Assembly (NCBI GenBank): GCA_024645155.1
Contig: JAHEGF010000042.1
Location: 1 to 17,178 of the forward strand
DNA: 17,178 bases
DNA from: Phyllobacteriaceae bacterium
GTDB taxonomy: Bacteria; Pseudomonadota; Alphaproteobacteria; Rhizobiales; Rhizobiaceae
Reading direction: 5' to 3'
Below the pieces are notes generated by a model, which ran no database searches, had not been told where the DNA came from, and saw only the letters and a program-made list of their open reading frames with translations. Both the position numbers and the translations under genes were made by a program. Shown in pieces: positions 7,646-14,499 of this stretch (position 1 is its first letter; every line of letters starts with the position of its first letter).

Positions 7646-7674
7646 TTGAATATACGTAAGGAATATCTTACGAT
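7646..7674 (+). promoter_or_regulatory. promoter of the ArsR gene with embedded operator
   Basis: TTGAAT (7646-7651) and TACGAT (7669-7674) are spaced by 17 bases. A perfect inverted repeat CGTAAG-GAATAT-CTTACG occupies 7655-7672, filling most of the spacer and touching the -10 box. The predicted transcript start falls at about 7681, which is the A of the ArsR start codon. A repressor bound here would block RNA polymerase, so autoregulation by ArsR is likely. Confidence 0.6.
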
Positions 7675-7680
7675 AGTTAC

Positions 7681-7944
7681 ATGGACAAGCCAGACAGTTT
7701 TTCGGCGATTGCCGATCCGACCCGCCGCCATTTGCTGGAAAAGCTGCGCGACAGTGCCCTGACAGTCAATGAGCTGGCGGACGGACTGCCGATGTCGCGT
7801 CCGGCAGTTTCGCAACATTTGAAAATCCTGCTCGATGCCGGTCTGGTATCGGTTGCTGCACAGGGGACGCGGCGAATATACGCTTTACGGCCAGACGGAT
7901 TTCTGGCCCCAAATATCTGGCTGGATCAATTCTGGGAAATCTAG
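7681..7944 (+). CDS. short ArsR-family winged-helix regulator, probably leaderless
   Basis: An 87-residue protein with an ArsR-type winged helix: FSAIADPTRRHLLEKL at the start, then LTVNELADGLPMSRPAVSQHLKILLDAGLV as the helix-turn-helix (about 28-57), then the wing with GTRRIYAL. No cysteine or histidine metal site is visible. It resembles regulators usually paired with an SRPBCC/AHSA1 gene, but no such gene follows. It stops at WLDQFWEI, roughly 20 residues short of the usual C-terminal helix, so it may be truncated or a natural short form. There is no Shine-Dalgarno, and the predicted transcription start coincides with the ATG, which suggests a leaderless messenger. Confidence 0.8.
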   Translation: MDKPDSFSAIADPTRRHLLEKLRDSALTVNELADGLPMSRPAVSQHLKILLDAGLVSVAAQGTRRIYALRPDGFLAPNIWLDQFWEI

Positions 7945-7989
7945 GCTGAGTGCCGCCAAGCGGAGTGATTCGATATAAAAATCACCACG

Positions 7990-8056
7990 ACCTGCGCGGT
8001 GTCGTCGCAGGTTCATTTCAAATAATACCACCATTCCGGTGGAACATACCCACCGG
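7990..8056. terminator. hairpin cluster between convergent ArsR and YdcH genes
   Basis: Two perfect 7-base inverted repeats lie between the convergent stops: ACCTGCG/CGCAGGT (7990-7996 and 8006-8012) and CCGGTGG/CCACCGG (8036-8042 and 8050-8056). A further CCACC at about 8028-8033 could compete for pairing with the second. On the minus strand the first is followed after about ten bases by TTTTT. They probably end transcription from both sides, although neither is a textbook intrinsic terminator. Confidence 0.4.
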
Positions 8057-8089
8057 CAAACTAATCAGGTGCGCCGATTTCTCGCCCCG

Positions 8090-8269
8090 CTAATGGGTCG
8101 TCGAGGTTTCAGTCAGCTTCTGGATCTTATCCTTTATCAACAATTTCCGCCGCTTCAGTTCGGTAATGGTCAGATCGTCCACAGACGGATGCATCAATGC
8201 TTCGTCTATCTTCTCTTCGATCTCACCATGTTTCTTTTGCAGCTCAGCCAAATGCGCTTCAAAAGACAT
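8090..8269 (-). CDS. YdcH family protein (DUF465)
   Basis: A 59-residue, almost entirely helical protein: MSFEAHLAELQKKHGEIEEK, then the family signature region HPSVDDLTITELKRRKLLIKDKIQKL. The LKRRKLxIKDKI segment is the mark of DUF465/YdcH, small coiled-coil proteins of unknown role. A clear Shine-Dalgarno (AAGGGAGA) lies about seven bases upstream of the ATG on the minus strand. A plus-strand ORF of 149 codons across this position is a shadow. It is divergent from a second YdcH gene over 211 bases. Confidence 0.85.
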   Translation of the reverse strand: MSFEAHLAELQKKHGEIEEKIDEALMHPSVDDLTITELKRRKLLIKDKIQKLTETSTTH

Positions 8270-8480
8270 AGAGCGGTCTCCCTTTCAGTGGTTCCTCGTT
8301 TGCCTCCGCAATCCGGCAAATCAGATTGCGACAGAGCGATGGTAGTGTGCCACGAGAGGCTCCGATTGTCGAATTTTTCTGTTGCTGCTTTTCGCCGCTT
8401 GTGGATTTGTGGTAACAGGATTGTTGCCGGAAAATATTGCCGCATGACCGTCTTTCACGATCGCGTCAGGAGGCTGTCCA
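8270..8480. other. 211-base divergent control region between two YdcH genes
   Basis: This is the longest gene-free stretch of the window. It must hold promoters for the minus-strand YdcH gene and the plus-strand YdcH-purE-purK operon. I could not find a convincing -35/-10 pair on either strand, nor a purine riboswitch-like or PurR-like site. Only the AGGAGG ribosome site at 8468-8473 stands out. Confidence 0.4.
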
Positions 8481-8702
8481 TTGGATGAAAAAACCAGAAT
8501 GTCAGATCAAGAGCAGGCCGAAATCCGGCTGGAGCATGCCAAACTCAAACTCGACCACTCCGATTTCGATGCCGCGATCGCCGCAATGCAGGCAATGGGG
8601 TGTGATGTGCTGCAAATTCAACGCATGAAAAAGAAAAAACTTGCCATCAAGGACCGGCTGAAGGATATCGAGGCCAAAATCATTCCCGACATCATTGCGT
8701 GA
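8481..8702 (+). CDS. YdcH family protein (DUF465), TTG start
   Basis: A 73-residue helical protein ending with IQRMKKKKLAIKDRLKDIEAKIIPDIIA, the DUF465 pattern. The TTG at 8481 is chosen as start because AGGAGG (8468-8473) sits exactly 7 bases upstream; the first in-frame ATG, at 8499, has no ribosome site. The stop is 5 bases before the purE ATG, so this gene heads the purEK operon. It is a divergent relative of the YdcH protein on the opposite strand. Link to purine synthesis is by position only. Confidence 0.85.
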   Translation: MDEKTRMSDQEQAEIRLEHAKLKLDHSDFDAAIAAMQAMGCDVLQIQRMKKKKLAIKDRLKDIEAKIIPDIIA

Positions 8703-8707
8703 GAAGT

Positions 8708-9205
8708 ATGAACAAGACCGGTGCGGACGTTGTTATTGTCATGGGCAGCCAGTCCGACTGGGCAACAATGGGCGAGGCTGCACGGGTTCTGGGCGAGCTT
8801 GGCATAACGCATGATGCACGCATCGTTTCTGCGCACCGGACGCCGGACCGGCTGGTAAAATTCGCCAAAGGCGCACGAGCCGAAGGTATCAAGGTCATCA
8901 TTGCAGGGGCGGGCGGTGCTGCCCATTTGCCGGGAATGGTTGCGTCGATGACAGCGCTGCCGGTGTTTGGCGTTCCGGTGCAATCGCGCGCCCTTTCGGG
9001 GCAAGATTCACTTCTTTCAATCGTCCAAATGCCTGCCGGCATTCCCGTCGGAACCTTGGCGATAGGCGCGGCAGGCGCAATCAACGCGGCACTTCTGGCC
9101 GCTGCCGTTCTGGCGCTATCGGACAACGGGGTTGCCAAACGCCTTGACGACTGGCGTGCGGCGCAGACTGCATCCGTTGCTGAAAGGCCGGTTGACGGCC
9201 CATGA
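8708..9205 (+). CDS. purE: N5-carboxyaminoimidazole ribonucleotide mutase, PurE class I
   Basis: A 165-residue cytosolic enzyme that moves the carboxyl group of N5-CAIR to form CAIR in de novo purine synthesis. The GSQSDW loop is at residues 13-18, the catalytic SAHRTP with His43 at 41-46, and the GAGGAAHLPGMVAS loop lies near 75. The SDW and SAHRTP features and the presence of purK mark class I. The ATG at 8708 fits the family N-terminus; a GTG at 8699 overlapping the preceding stop is the alternative. Its stop overlaps the purK start in ATGA, so the two are coupled. Confidence 0.95.
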   Translation: MNKTGADVVIVMGSQSDWATMGEAARVLGELGITHDARIVSAHRTPDRLVKFAKGARAEGIKVIIAGAGGAAHLPGMVASMTALPVFGVPVQSRALSGQDSLLSIVQMPAGIPVGTLAIGAAGAINAALLAAAVLALSDNGVAKRLDDWRAAQTASVAERPVDGP

Positions 9206-10293
9206 TTCAACGACTTTCTGCCGGTTCGACGATCGGGATTGTCGGCGGTGGCCAGCTTGGCCGCATGCTGGCAATGGCTGCAGCCCGTCTCGGATACCGG
9301 ACCATTGTCCTTGAACCGGCAACGCCATGTCCGGCAGCGCAACTTTGCAACCAGCATATTGTTGCGGCTTACGACGATGCCGCCGCCCTGGCGGAACTGG
9401 CCCGGCAATGCGATGTCATCACCTATGAATTCGAGAATGTACCGGTGGAAGCTGTCAGTCAGTTGTCCGGCAAATGTCCTGTCTTGCCCCCACCACTTTC
9501 GCTTAAAGTGGCGCAAGACCGGCTCGAAGAAAAGAAATTCCTCAACAAGGCGGGCATCGAGACAGCAAAATATGCTGCAATCGGCAGCGATAGCGACCTT
9601 GCGGCAGCGCTTGTGAAGTTCGGTGGAAACGGCGTCCTGAAAACGCGGCGCCTCGGCTATGACGGCAAGGGCCAGCGGGTTTTTCGCGGCGCAAAATCTG
9701 CCGATACCGAAGGCGCCGTCTCGGCGTTGGGTGACGTCCCGCTGATCCTCGAAATACTGGTGCCTTTTACACTTGAAATTTCGGTGATTGCCGCACGCGG
9801 ATCTGATGGAGCAATTGCAGCCTATGATCCTGCGGAGAATGTGCATCGCGACGGCATTTTGCGGACATCGGCCGTACCGGCTGCGATCAGTGGCGCTGTG
9901 GCCAAAAAAGCTGCGTCAATGGCTGAAAAACTGCTCAATGCACTGAATTATACCGGAGTTCTGGGGCTCGAACTCTTCGTGATGGAGGATGGGAGGCTGC
10001 TTGCCAACGAGTTCGCGCCACGTGTTCACAATTCCGGACACTGGACGGAAGCCGCCTGTGCAGTATCACAGTTCGAGCAGCATATCCGGGCGATTGCCGG
10101 TCTGCCTCTCGGCTGTCCGGCACGCCATTCCGATTGTGTCATGAAAAACCTTATTGGTGATGAAATATGTGCGGTTCCCCAATTGTTGGGTGAGGCCAAT
10201 ACGTTCGTTCATGTTTATGGCAAGGATGATATTCGCCCCGGTAGGAAAATGGGCCACGTAACGCACCTGACCGAAAAGCGTTCGGACAATTAG
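9202..10293 (+). CDS. purK: N5-carboxyaminoimidazole ribonucleotide synthase, PurK
   Basis: A 363-residue ATP-grasp enzyme that makes N5-CAIR from AIR, ATP and bicarbonate, the step before PurE. The N-terminal IGIVGGGQLGRMLA (residues 11-24), YEFENVP (75-81), the ATP-grasp lysine region LKTRRLGYDGKGQ (146-158), ENVHRDGIL and the C-terminal NEFAPRVHNSGHWT are all present. The start is the ATG overlapping the purE stop by 4 bases. Length is normal. It probably ends the YdcH-purE-purK operon. The space to rpmJ carries a separate promoter. Confidence 0.95.
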   Translation: MIQRLSAGSTIGIVGGGQLGRMLAMAAARLGYRTIVLEPATPCPAAQLCNQHIVAAYDDAAALAELARQCDVITYEFENVPVEAVSQLSGKCPVLPPPLSLKVAQDRLEEKKFLNKAGIETAKYAAIGSDSDLAAALVKFGGNGVLKTRRLGYDGKGQRVFRGAKSADTEGAVSALGDVPLILEILVPFTLEISVIAARGSDGAIAAYDPAENVHRDGILRTSAVPAAISGAVAKKAASMAEKLLNALNYTGVLGLELFVMEDGRLLANEFAPRVHNSGHWTEAACAVSQFEQHIRAIAGLPLGCPARHSDCVMKNLIGDEICAVPQLLGEANTFVHVYGKDDIRPGRKMGHVTHLTEKRSDN

Positions 10294-10380
10294 GCCAGAC
10301 CAAGTGGAAAATTGCAGGTACTTAGCTTTTTTTAAACCTGAAAGCTGCAGTGGCATATGGAAACCGCAACGCAACATGTC

Positions 10381-10409
10381 TTGACAAGCAGAACGGGGAT
10401 CGGCTATCT
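10381..10409 (+). promoter_or_regulatory. strong sigma-70 promoter of rpmJ
   Basis: A consensus TTGACA (10381-10386) is spaced by 17 bases from CTATCT (10404-10409), close to the alphaproteobacterial housekeeping consensus. Transcription should start near 10416, about 70 bases before the rpmJ start codon. This is the best-matching promoter I saw in the window. Confidence 0.65.
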
Positions 10410-10425
10410 CCCGGCATCGTTTCGT

Positions 10426-10447
10426 GCGCCCTCGGGGCGCCTTTTTG
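10426..10447 (+). terminator. intrinsic terminator-like hairpin in the rpmJ leader
   Basis: GCGCCC (10426-10431), loop TCG, GGGCGC (10435-10440), then CTTTTTG form a classic rho-independent terminator shape. It lies 133 bases after the purK stop and only about ten bases after the predicted rpmJ transcript start. It may end purEK transcripts, act as an attenuator of rpmJ, or both. Confidence 0.6.
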
Positions 10448-10453
10448 TTGACG

Positions 10454-10468
10454 GGCCCGCAGCGGGCC
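10454..10468 (+). promoter_or_regulatory. second GC-rich inverted repeat in the rpmJ leader
   Basis: GGCCCGC and GCGGGCC are perfect 7-base arms around a single A, ending 19 bases before the rpmJ start codon. With so small a loop the RNA stem would open by a pair or two. It could act as a protein-binding or translation-control element; this is inference. Confidence 0.4.
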
Positions 10469-10487
10469 AACCGCACGGATCAAGACC

Positions 10488-10613
10488 ATGAAGATCAAGA
10501 ACTCGCTCAAAGCGCTCAAGGGCCGTCACCGTGCCAACCGGATGGTGCGCCGCAAGGGACGGATCTATATCATCAACAAGCAGGCTCCGCGCTTCAAGGC
10601 ACGCCAGGGCTGA
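10488..10613 (+). CDS. rpmJ: 50S ribosomal protein L36, zinc-independent (C-minus) form
   Basis: A 41-residue, very basic protein, MKIKNSLKALKGRHRANRMVRRKG and so on, ending KQAPRFKARQG. It matches bL36 of the type called YkgO or L36-2. It has no cysteine at all, so the zinc ribbon of the standard form is absent. In many alphaproteobacteria this is the ordinary L36 gene, not a zinc-starvation paralogue; whether a second copy exists cannot be seen here. The ribosome site is weak. Its own promoter and hairpins lie upstream. Confidence 0.93.
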   Translation: MKIKNSLKALKGRHRANRMVRRKGRIYIINKQAPRFKARQG

Positions 10614-10680
10614 GCCCGGCCTTTTTGACTCACGGCAATTTCAGTTTGACGAACCGGCGAAGTGAATTATCCTTCGCGGG

Positions 10681-11262
10681 ATGAAGACACTTGCCAATTG
10701 TTTTCTAGCACTGGTCTTGATGCTTGCCGTTTCTCACTACGGTGCATCTGCCGCCGAAACCGTGTCTGAAGCTGGCGCGCGGGCGCAAAAACTCGATTTA
10801 CTGTTTCATGATCTGAAAAGGGCGCGTGACACCAAAACCGCAGAACGGATTGCAAAGGACATCTGGGAGCAATGGTTTGATTCCGGCAGTGCAAGCATCA
10901 ATTTGATGATGCAGTGGTCGAATGAAGCGACAAAGGAACGCAAATTCGATGTTGCCCTGGATTTCCTTGACCAGGTGGTCGTTCTGGCACCCGATTTTGC
11001 CGAGGGCTGGAATCGCCGGGCTACCGTGCATTTCATGATGAACAATTACGCCAAGTCGATGGCCGATATCGACAAGACTTTGCGCCTCGAACCACGCCAT
11101 TTCGGGGCGCTGGGCGGTATGGGCATGATTATGAAGAATACCGGGCGCAAGAAGCGTGCGCTGGAAGCCTATCAAAAGGTTCTGCAGGTCTATCCGATGA
11201 TGCGCAGCGCGCAAGGCGAAGTCATCAGGCTGTCAGAGGAACTGACTGGCGAAGGGATCTGA
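10681..11262 (+). CDS. exported TPR-repeat protein
   Basis: A 193-residue protein with a clear signal peptide: a charged start, hydrophobic core CFLALVLMLAV and a likely cleavage after ASA or SAA near residues 24-25. After a charged helical region (30-85) come two to three tetratricopeptide repeats from about 86 to 174, recognisable from AEGWNRRATVHFMMNNYAKSMADIDKTLRLEP and GRKKRALEAYQKVLQVYP. It should work in the periplasm as a protein-binding scaffold; partners are unknown. It begins 67 bases after rpmJ with only a weak ribosome site, and is followed after 49 bases by the hydrolase gene, so the two may be co-transcribed. Confidence 0.85.
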   Translation: MKTLANCFLALVLMLAVSHYGASAAETVSEAGARAQKLDLLFHDLKRARDTKTAERIAKDIWEQWFDSGSASINLMMQWSNEATKERKFDVALDFLDQVVVLAPDFAEGWNRRATVHFMMNNYAKSMADIDKTLRLEPRHFGALGGMGMIMKNTGRKKRALEAYQKVLQVYPMMRSAQGEVIRLSEELTGEGI

Positions 11263-11311
11263 TCGCTGCAGTATTGCGTATACCTCACATGATCAGTTCA
11301 CGGATATCCGC

Positions 11312-12376
11312 ATGAACGTCACCTCGGTGCTTTTCGGGCTATCGGTTACCATCCTTTTGGTACTTGCGGGCATCACACGCTACGGCGTTTGGCAAATCGA
11401 AAAACGCCACCCTCCCGGTGGTGAATTTGCCACCGTCAACGGTGTGCGGATGCATTTTGTCCATGTTCCGGCCGATGCCAGTGCAGATCTGCCGGCAATC
11501 GTGTTCATTCACGGAGCGAGCGGAAACCTGAACGATCCGATGACAGGTTTGCGGGCCACTTTCGAGGGACGCGCCGAAATGCTGTTTGTCGACCGGCCCG
11601 GTCATGGCTGGTCCGGCCGTGGCGGCCCGGCAAATGCCTTGCCGGACGGCCAAGCCAAAACGATCGCCGCCTTGATGGATCATCTCGACATGAACAGTGC
11701 GATTATTGTCGGGCATTCTTTCGGCGGGGCAATAGCGGCAGCCTTTGCGGTTACCCAGCCGAACAAGACGGCAGGCCTGGTGTTGCTGGCTGCTGCTACC
11801 CATCCCTGGCCGGGCGGAAAAACATCTTGGTACTATGAGCTGACCGTGTTGCCGGTCATAGGCTGGATGTTTTCTGAAGCCCTCGCCTATCCGGCCGGTT
11901 CGAGTAGGCTGAACGCGGCTACGGACTGCGTGTTTGCTCCAAACAAGGCTCCAGACAACTACGCGCAGGCGACGGGCATTTCGCTTGTCCTGCGGCCAGA
12001 ATCGTTCCGCAACAATGCGACCGATGTAGCCGGTCTCTATCCGTTTGTTTTGGAGTTCTCGAAACGTTACAGGGAGATATCGGTGCCCACTGTCATCGTG
12101 TCAGGAACAAGGGACACAGTGGTTTTCGAGGAAATCCACTCGAACGGGCTTGCGCGTGACATTCCGGGTGCCGAACTGGTCTGGGTGCGCAACCTTGGCC
12201 ACAAACCGGACTATATCGTGCCGGAGATTGTCGCCGCGGCGGTTGAAAAGGCGGCAGGGCGCCCGGTTGACCTGGCGTCGCTGGTTCTGGCTGCCGAAGA
12301 ACGGCTTGCCGGCGATCGCTATGGACCGATTGAAAATTGCCCGGACGAGAAGCCGGAACGCCTAGCACCGCAATGA
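11312..12376 (+). CDS. membrane-anchored alpha/beta hydrolase
   Basis: A 354-residue protein. Residues 5-25 form one hydrophobic segment, probably an uncleaved anchor with the catalytic domain outside the cytoplasm. The fold's landmarks are complete: oxyanion loop HGASG (67-71), VDRPGHGWS (93-101), nucleophile elbow GHSFG with Ser136, acid Asp268 in VSGTRDTV, and His297 in NLGHKPDY. The substrate is not evident; esterases, lipases and haloperoxidase-like enzymes share this pattern. A tail of about 50 residues beyond the fold is charged. It is convergent with pyk, 9 bases away. Confidence 0.88.
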   Translation: MNVTSVLFGLSVTILLVLAGITRYGVWQIEKRHPPGGEFATVNGVRMHFVHVPADASADLPAIVFIHGASGNLNDPMTGLRATFEGRAEMLFVDRPGHGWSGRGGPANALPDGQAKTIAALMDHLDMNSAIIVGHSFGGAIAAAFAVTQPNKTAGLVLLAAATHPWPGGKTSWYYELTVLPVIGWMFSEALAYPAGSSRLNAATDCVFAPNKAPDNYAQATGISLVLRPESFRNNATDVAGLYPFVLEFSKRYREISVPTVIVSGTRDTVVFEEIHSNGLARDIPGAELVWVRNLGHKPDYIVPEIVAAAVEKAAGRPVDLASLVLAAEERLAGDRYGPIENCPDEKPERLAPQ

Positions 12377-12385
12377 ATAGAAGAA

Positions 12386-13822
12386 TCAGAGCGCGCCAAG
12401 CCCGTCTGAACCGATATAGGCGATACGTAGCATGTTGGTCGCGCCCGGTGTCCGTAAAGGTACGCCGGCGGTAATGATAACACGGTCGCCGGGTTTGGCG
12501 AATTCCTCGCGATAGGCGATGCGGCAAGCGCGATCTGCCATGTCGTCAAGGTCCTTTGCATCCTCGGTGACGACACAATGCAAACCCCAGACCAAAGAAA
12601 GGCGGCGTGCTGTTTCCAATACCGGTGACAAGGTAATTACCGGCAGTTGCGGGCGCTCGCGCGCAGCGCGCAAGCCAGTGGTTCCCGATGCCGTGTACGT
12701 GACGATCGCCGACAGCTTCAGGGTTTCCCCGATTTGCCGGGCGGCCAGCGAAATCGCATCGGCGCCTGTTGCTTCCGGCTCCTGGCGCTGGGCATTGATG
12801 ATGGGTGCATATGTTGGATCTTTTTCCACCTTTTCGGCAATGGCATTCATCATCGACACTGCTTCAACCGGGTACTCACCTGCCGCTGATTCTGCCGACA
12901 ACATAACCGCATCAGCTCCTTCAAACACTGCCGTTGCAACATCGGAAACTTCCGCGCGTGTGGGCACTGGTGAAGTAATCATGGATTCCAGCATCTGCGT
13001 GGCAACCACGACCGGTTTGCCTGCTCGCCTTGCAGCGCGAATAATCTGTTTTTGAATACCCGGCACCGCCTCGATCGGCATTTCCACACCGAGATCGCCG
13101 CGCGCAACCATCAGCGCATCCGACAGTTCAATGATTTCGGCGAGACGGGCAACGGCTTGGGGCTTCTCGATTTTTGACAGCAGGCCTGCCCGACCTCGAG
13201 CGATCTTGCGAACCTCGGCAAGGTCTTCCGGGCGTTGAATGAACGACAGCGCGATCCAGTCGACTTTCGCTTCAAGAATTGCTTCCAGATCGCGGCGGTC
13301 CTTCTCGGTCAAGGCTCCAACCGGGAGATCGGTATCGGGAAGACTTACACCCTTCTTGTCGGAGATCTTCGTGCCGGAGACAACTGTGCAATCTATTGAA
13401 TGGCCATCAGTTTTCAATACCCGCAACTGCAGCTGGCCGTCGTTGATCAAGAGGCGATGTCCGACATTGACCGATTTAAGAATCTCGGGATGCGGCAGAT
13501 TAACGCGCTTGCTGTTGCCGGGTTCCGGATTGTCATCGAGCGAAAATTTCTGGCCGGGTTTCAGAGTTTCCTTGCCGTTTGCAAAGGTGCCGACCCGCAA
13601 TTTCGGACCCTGAAGGTCGCCAAGAATTCCAATCGGCCTGCCAACAGACTTTTCAACGGCACGAATTCTCCGGACCAATTCCTGCATGACGTCGTGGCTG
13701 GCGTGGCTCATGTTGATACGGAACACATCGGCGCCGGCCTCAAACAGCTTGCGTATCATCTCCCTGGAGGATGATGCCGGTCCAAGTGTTGCAAGTATTT
13801 TGACCTTGCGGCTTCTTCTCAT
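12386..13822 (-). CDS. pyk: pyruvate kinase
   Basis: A 478-residue glycolytic enzyme that makes ATP and pyruvate from phosphoenolpyruvate and ADP. TLGPAS opens the barrel, the substrate-binding FRINMSHASH lies at 34-43, GDLQGPKLRVG at 68-78, the catalytic lysine region LLSKIEKP at 214-221, metal-binding VARGDLGVE at 239-247, and AVMLSAESAAGEYP follows. The C-terminal domain includes TYTASGTTGLRAARERP. Length is normal. The start codon overlaps the stop of the DUF1036 gene in ATGA, so the two form a coupled operon, with pyk second. The ribosome site is weak, which fits coupling. Confidence 0.95.
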   Translation of the reverse strand: MRRSRKVKILATLGPASSSREMIRKLFEAGADVFRINMSHASHDVMQELVRRIRAVEKSVGRPIGILGDLQGPKLRVGTFANGKETLKPGQKFSLDDNPEPGNSKRVNLPHPEILKSVNVGHRLLINDGQLQLRVLKTDGHSIDCTVVSGTKISDKKGVSLPDTDLPVGALTEKDRRDLEAILEAKVDWIALSFIQRPEDLAEVRKIARGRAGLLSKIEKPQAVARLAEIIELSDALMVARGDLGVEMPIEAVPGIQKQIIRAARRAGKPVVVATQMLESMITSPVPTRAEVSDVATAVFEGADAVMLSAESAAGEYPVEAVSMMNAIAEKVEKDPTYAPIINAQRQEPEATGADAISLAARQIGETLKLSAIVTYTASGTTGLRAARERPQLPVITLSPVLETARRLSLVWGLHCVVTEDAKDLDDMADRACRIAYREEFAKPGDRVIITAGVPLRTPGATNMLRIAYIGSDGLGAL

Positions 13823-14307
13823 TGACTGGTCGTATCCTGAATTGGCGCTGTTTCGCCGGTGGATGGTTCGTCGGTGAGCTGCACCATCCAGCTATCCTGC
13901 TCGCTGGTGTCATATTCCTGAAAGCCGGCCCGCTGGAAACCGCGTTGAAAGCAGTTACCGGTGCCGATGATCTTGAATTCCTTTTCGGCGATACACATCA
14001 GTATCGGGCCTTCCCACCGGCTTCCGCGTTCTGCGTCCTCGGCATACAGATAATAGTAGCGAGACGATAGCGGACCCTCGATGATGGTTTTGCATTTGGA
14101 CTTTTCGACATGCCACCAGCCTTCGGTTATCCAGCCTGCCTTGGCGCGGTAGCCGATCGATACACCGACCAGCGAAGAGGTGGCGTTGCAGACACGAAAA
14201 TCGGCCCGTGCCGGACTGGCCGCGAGCATGTCGGTCAGACACGCCACCACGACAAGACCGCAAAGCACCAGGGCATGGTGAATCGGCAGTCGATCCCGAA
14301 CCCCCAT
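13819..14307 (-). CDS. exported DUF1036 protein
   Basis: A 162-residue protein with a signal peptide (hydrophobic ALVLCGLVVVACL, cleavage likely after SPARA) followed by a DUF1036 domain: DFRVCNATSSLVGVSIGYRAKAGWITEGWW, then the KCKTIIEGPLSSRYYYLYAED core and MCIAEKEF. Cysteines after export could form disulfides. The family is of unknown function and typical of alphaproteobacteria. The ATG at 14307 has GAGGG 8 bases upstream; an in-frame ATG at 14337, with GGAAG upstream, would add ten residues and is a fair alternative. An open frame runs up to 14685, but it overlaps the divergent amidohydrolase gene. It is coupled to pyk by a 4-base overlap. Confidence 0.8.
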   Translation of the reverse strand: MGVRDRLPIHHALVLCGLVVVACLTDMLAASPARADFRVCNATSSLVGVSIGYRAKAGWITEGWWHVEKSKCKTIIEGPLSSRYYYLYAEDAERGSRWEGPILMCIAEKEFKIIGTGNCFQRGFQRAGFQEYDTSEQDSWMVQLTDEPSTGETAPIQDTTSQ

Positions 14308-14499
14308 ATCTTTGTCCCTCGCGATCCCGAAAAGCATTTTCGCTTCCTTCTTTTCGGAGAAGGTTGCCCTCATGTCAACGCATCTGCAATTATCGCGGGC
14401 GAAACTTTTCAATTGGCCAAAGAACAGCGTTGTCAGCGCGCCCACTTCGTGAAAAAAGAAGCGCCATAACATCGAAATTCCCCAACCTAGGCGAAATGG
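14308..14499. other. 192-base divergent control region, DUF1036-pyk versus amidohydrolase
   Basis: It separates two divergent operons and must hold both promoters. On the minus strand a GATAAT hexamer occurs near 14388-14393 but with no -35 box at the right distance. On the plus strand TTGTCA at 14430-14435 has no matching -10. I see no palindrome of note here. Confidence 0.35.

Noticed and set aside
8039..8488. 149-codon plus-strand open frame
   Set aside because: It covers the minus-strand YdcH gene, whose family match and ribosome site are clear, and has no protein-like pattern of its own.
8692..9846. 384-codon minus-strand open frame
   Set aside because: It lies fully antisense to purE and purK, has no family resemblance and no ribosome site; an out-of-frame shadow of GC-rich coding sequence.
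10294..10447. possible 6S RNA between purK and rpmJ
   Set aside because: The place is plausible and the region ends in a terminator, but I could not form the long closing stem and central bubble by hand; left for a covariance search.
11301..11310. CGGATATCCG palindrome just before the hydrolase start
   Set aside because: Ten bases of symmetry are expected by chance several times in a window of this size and no other signal accompanies it.
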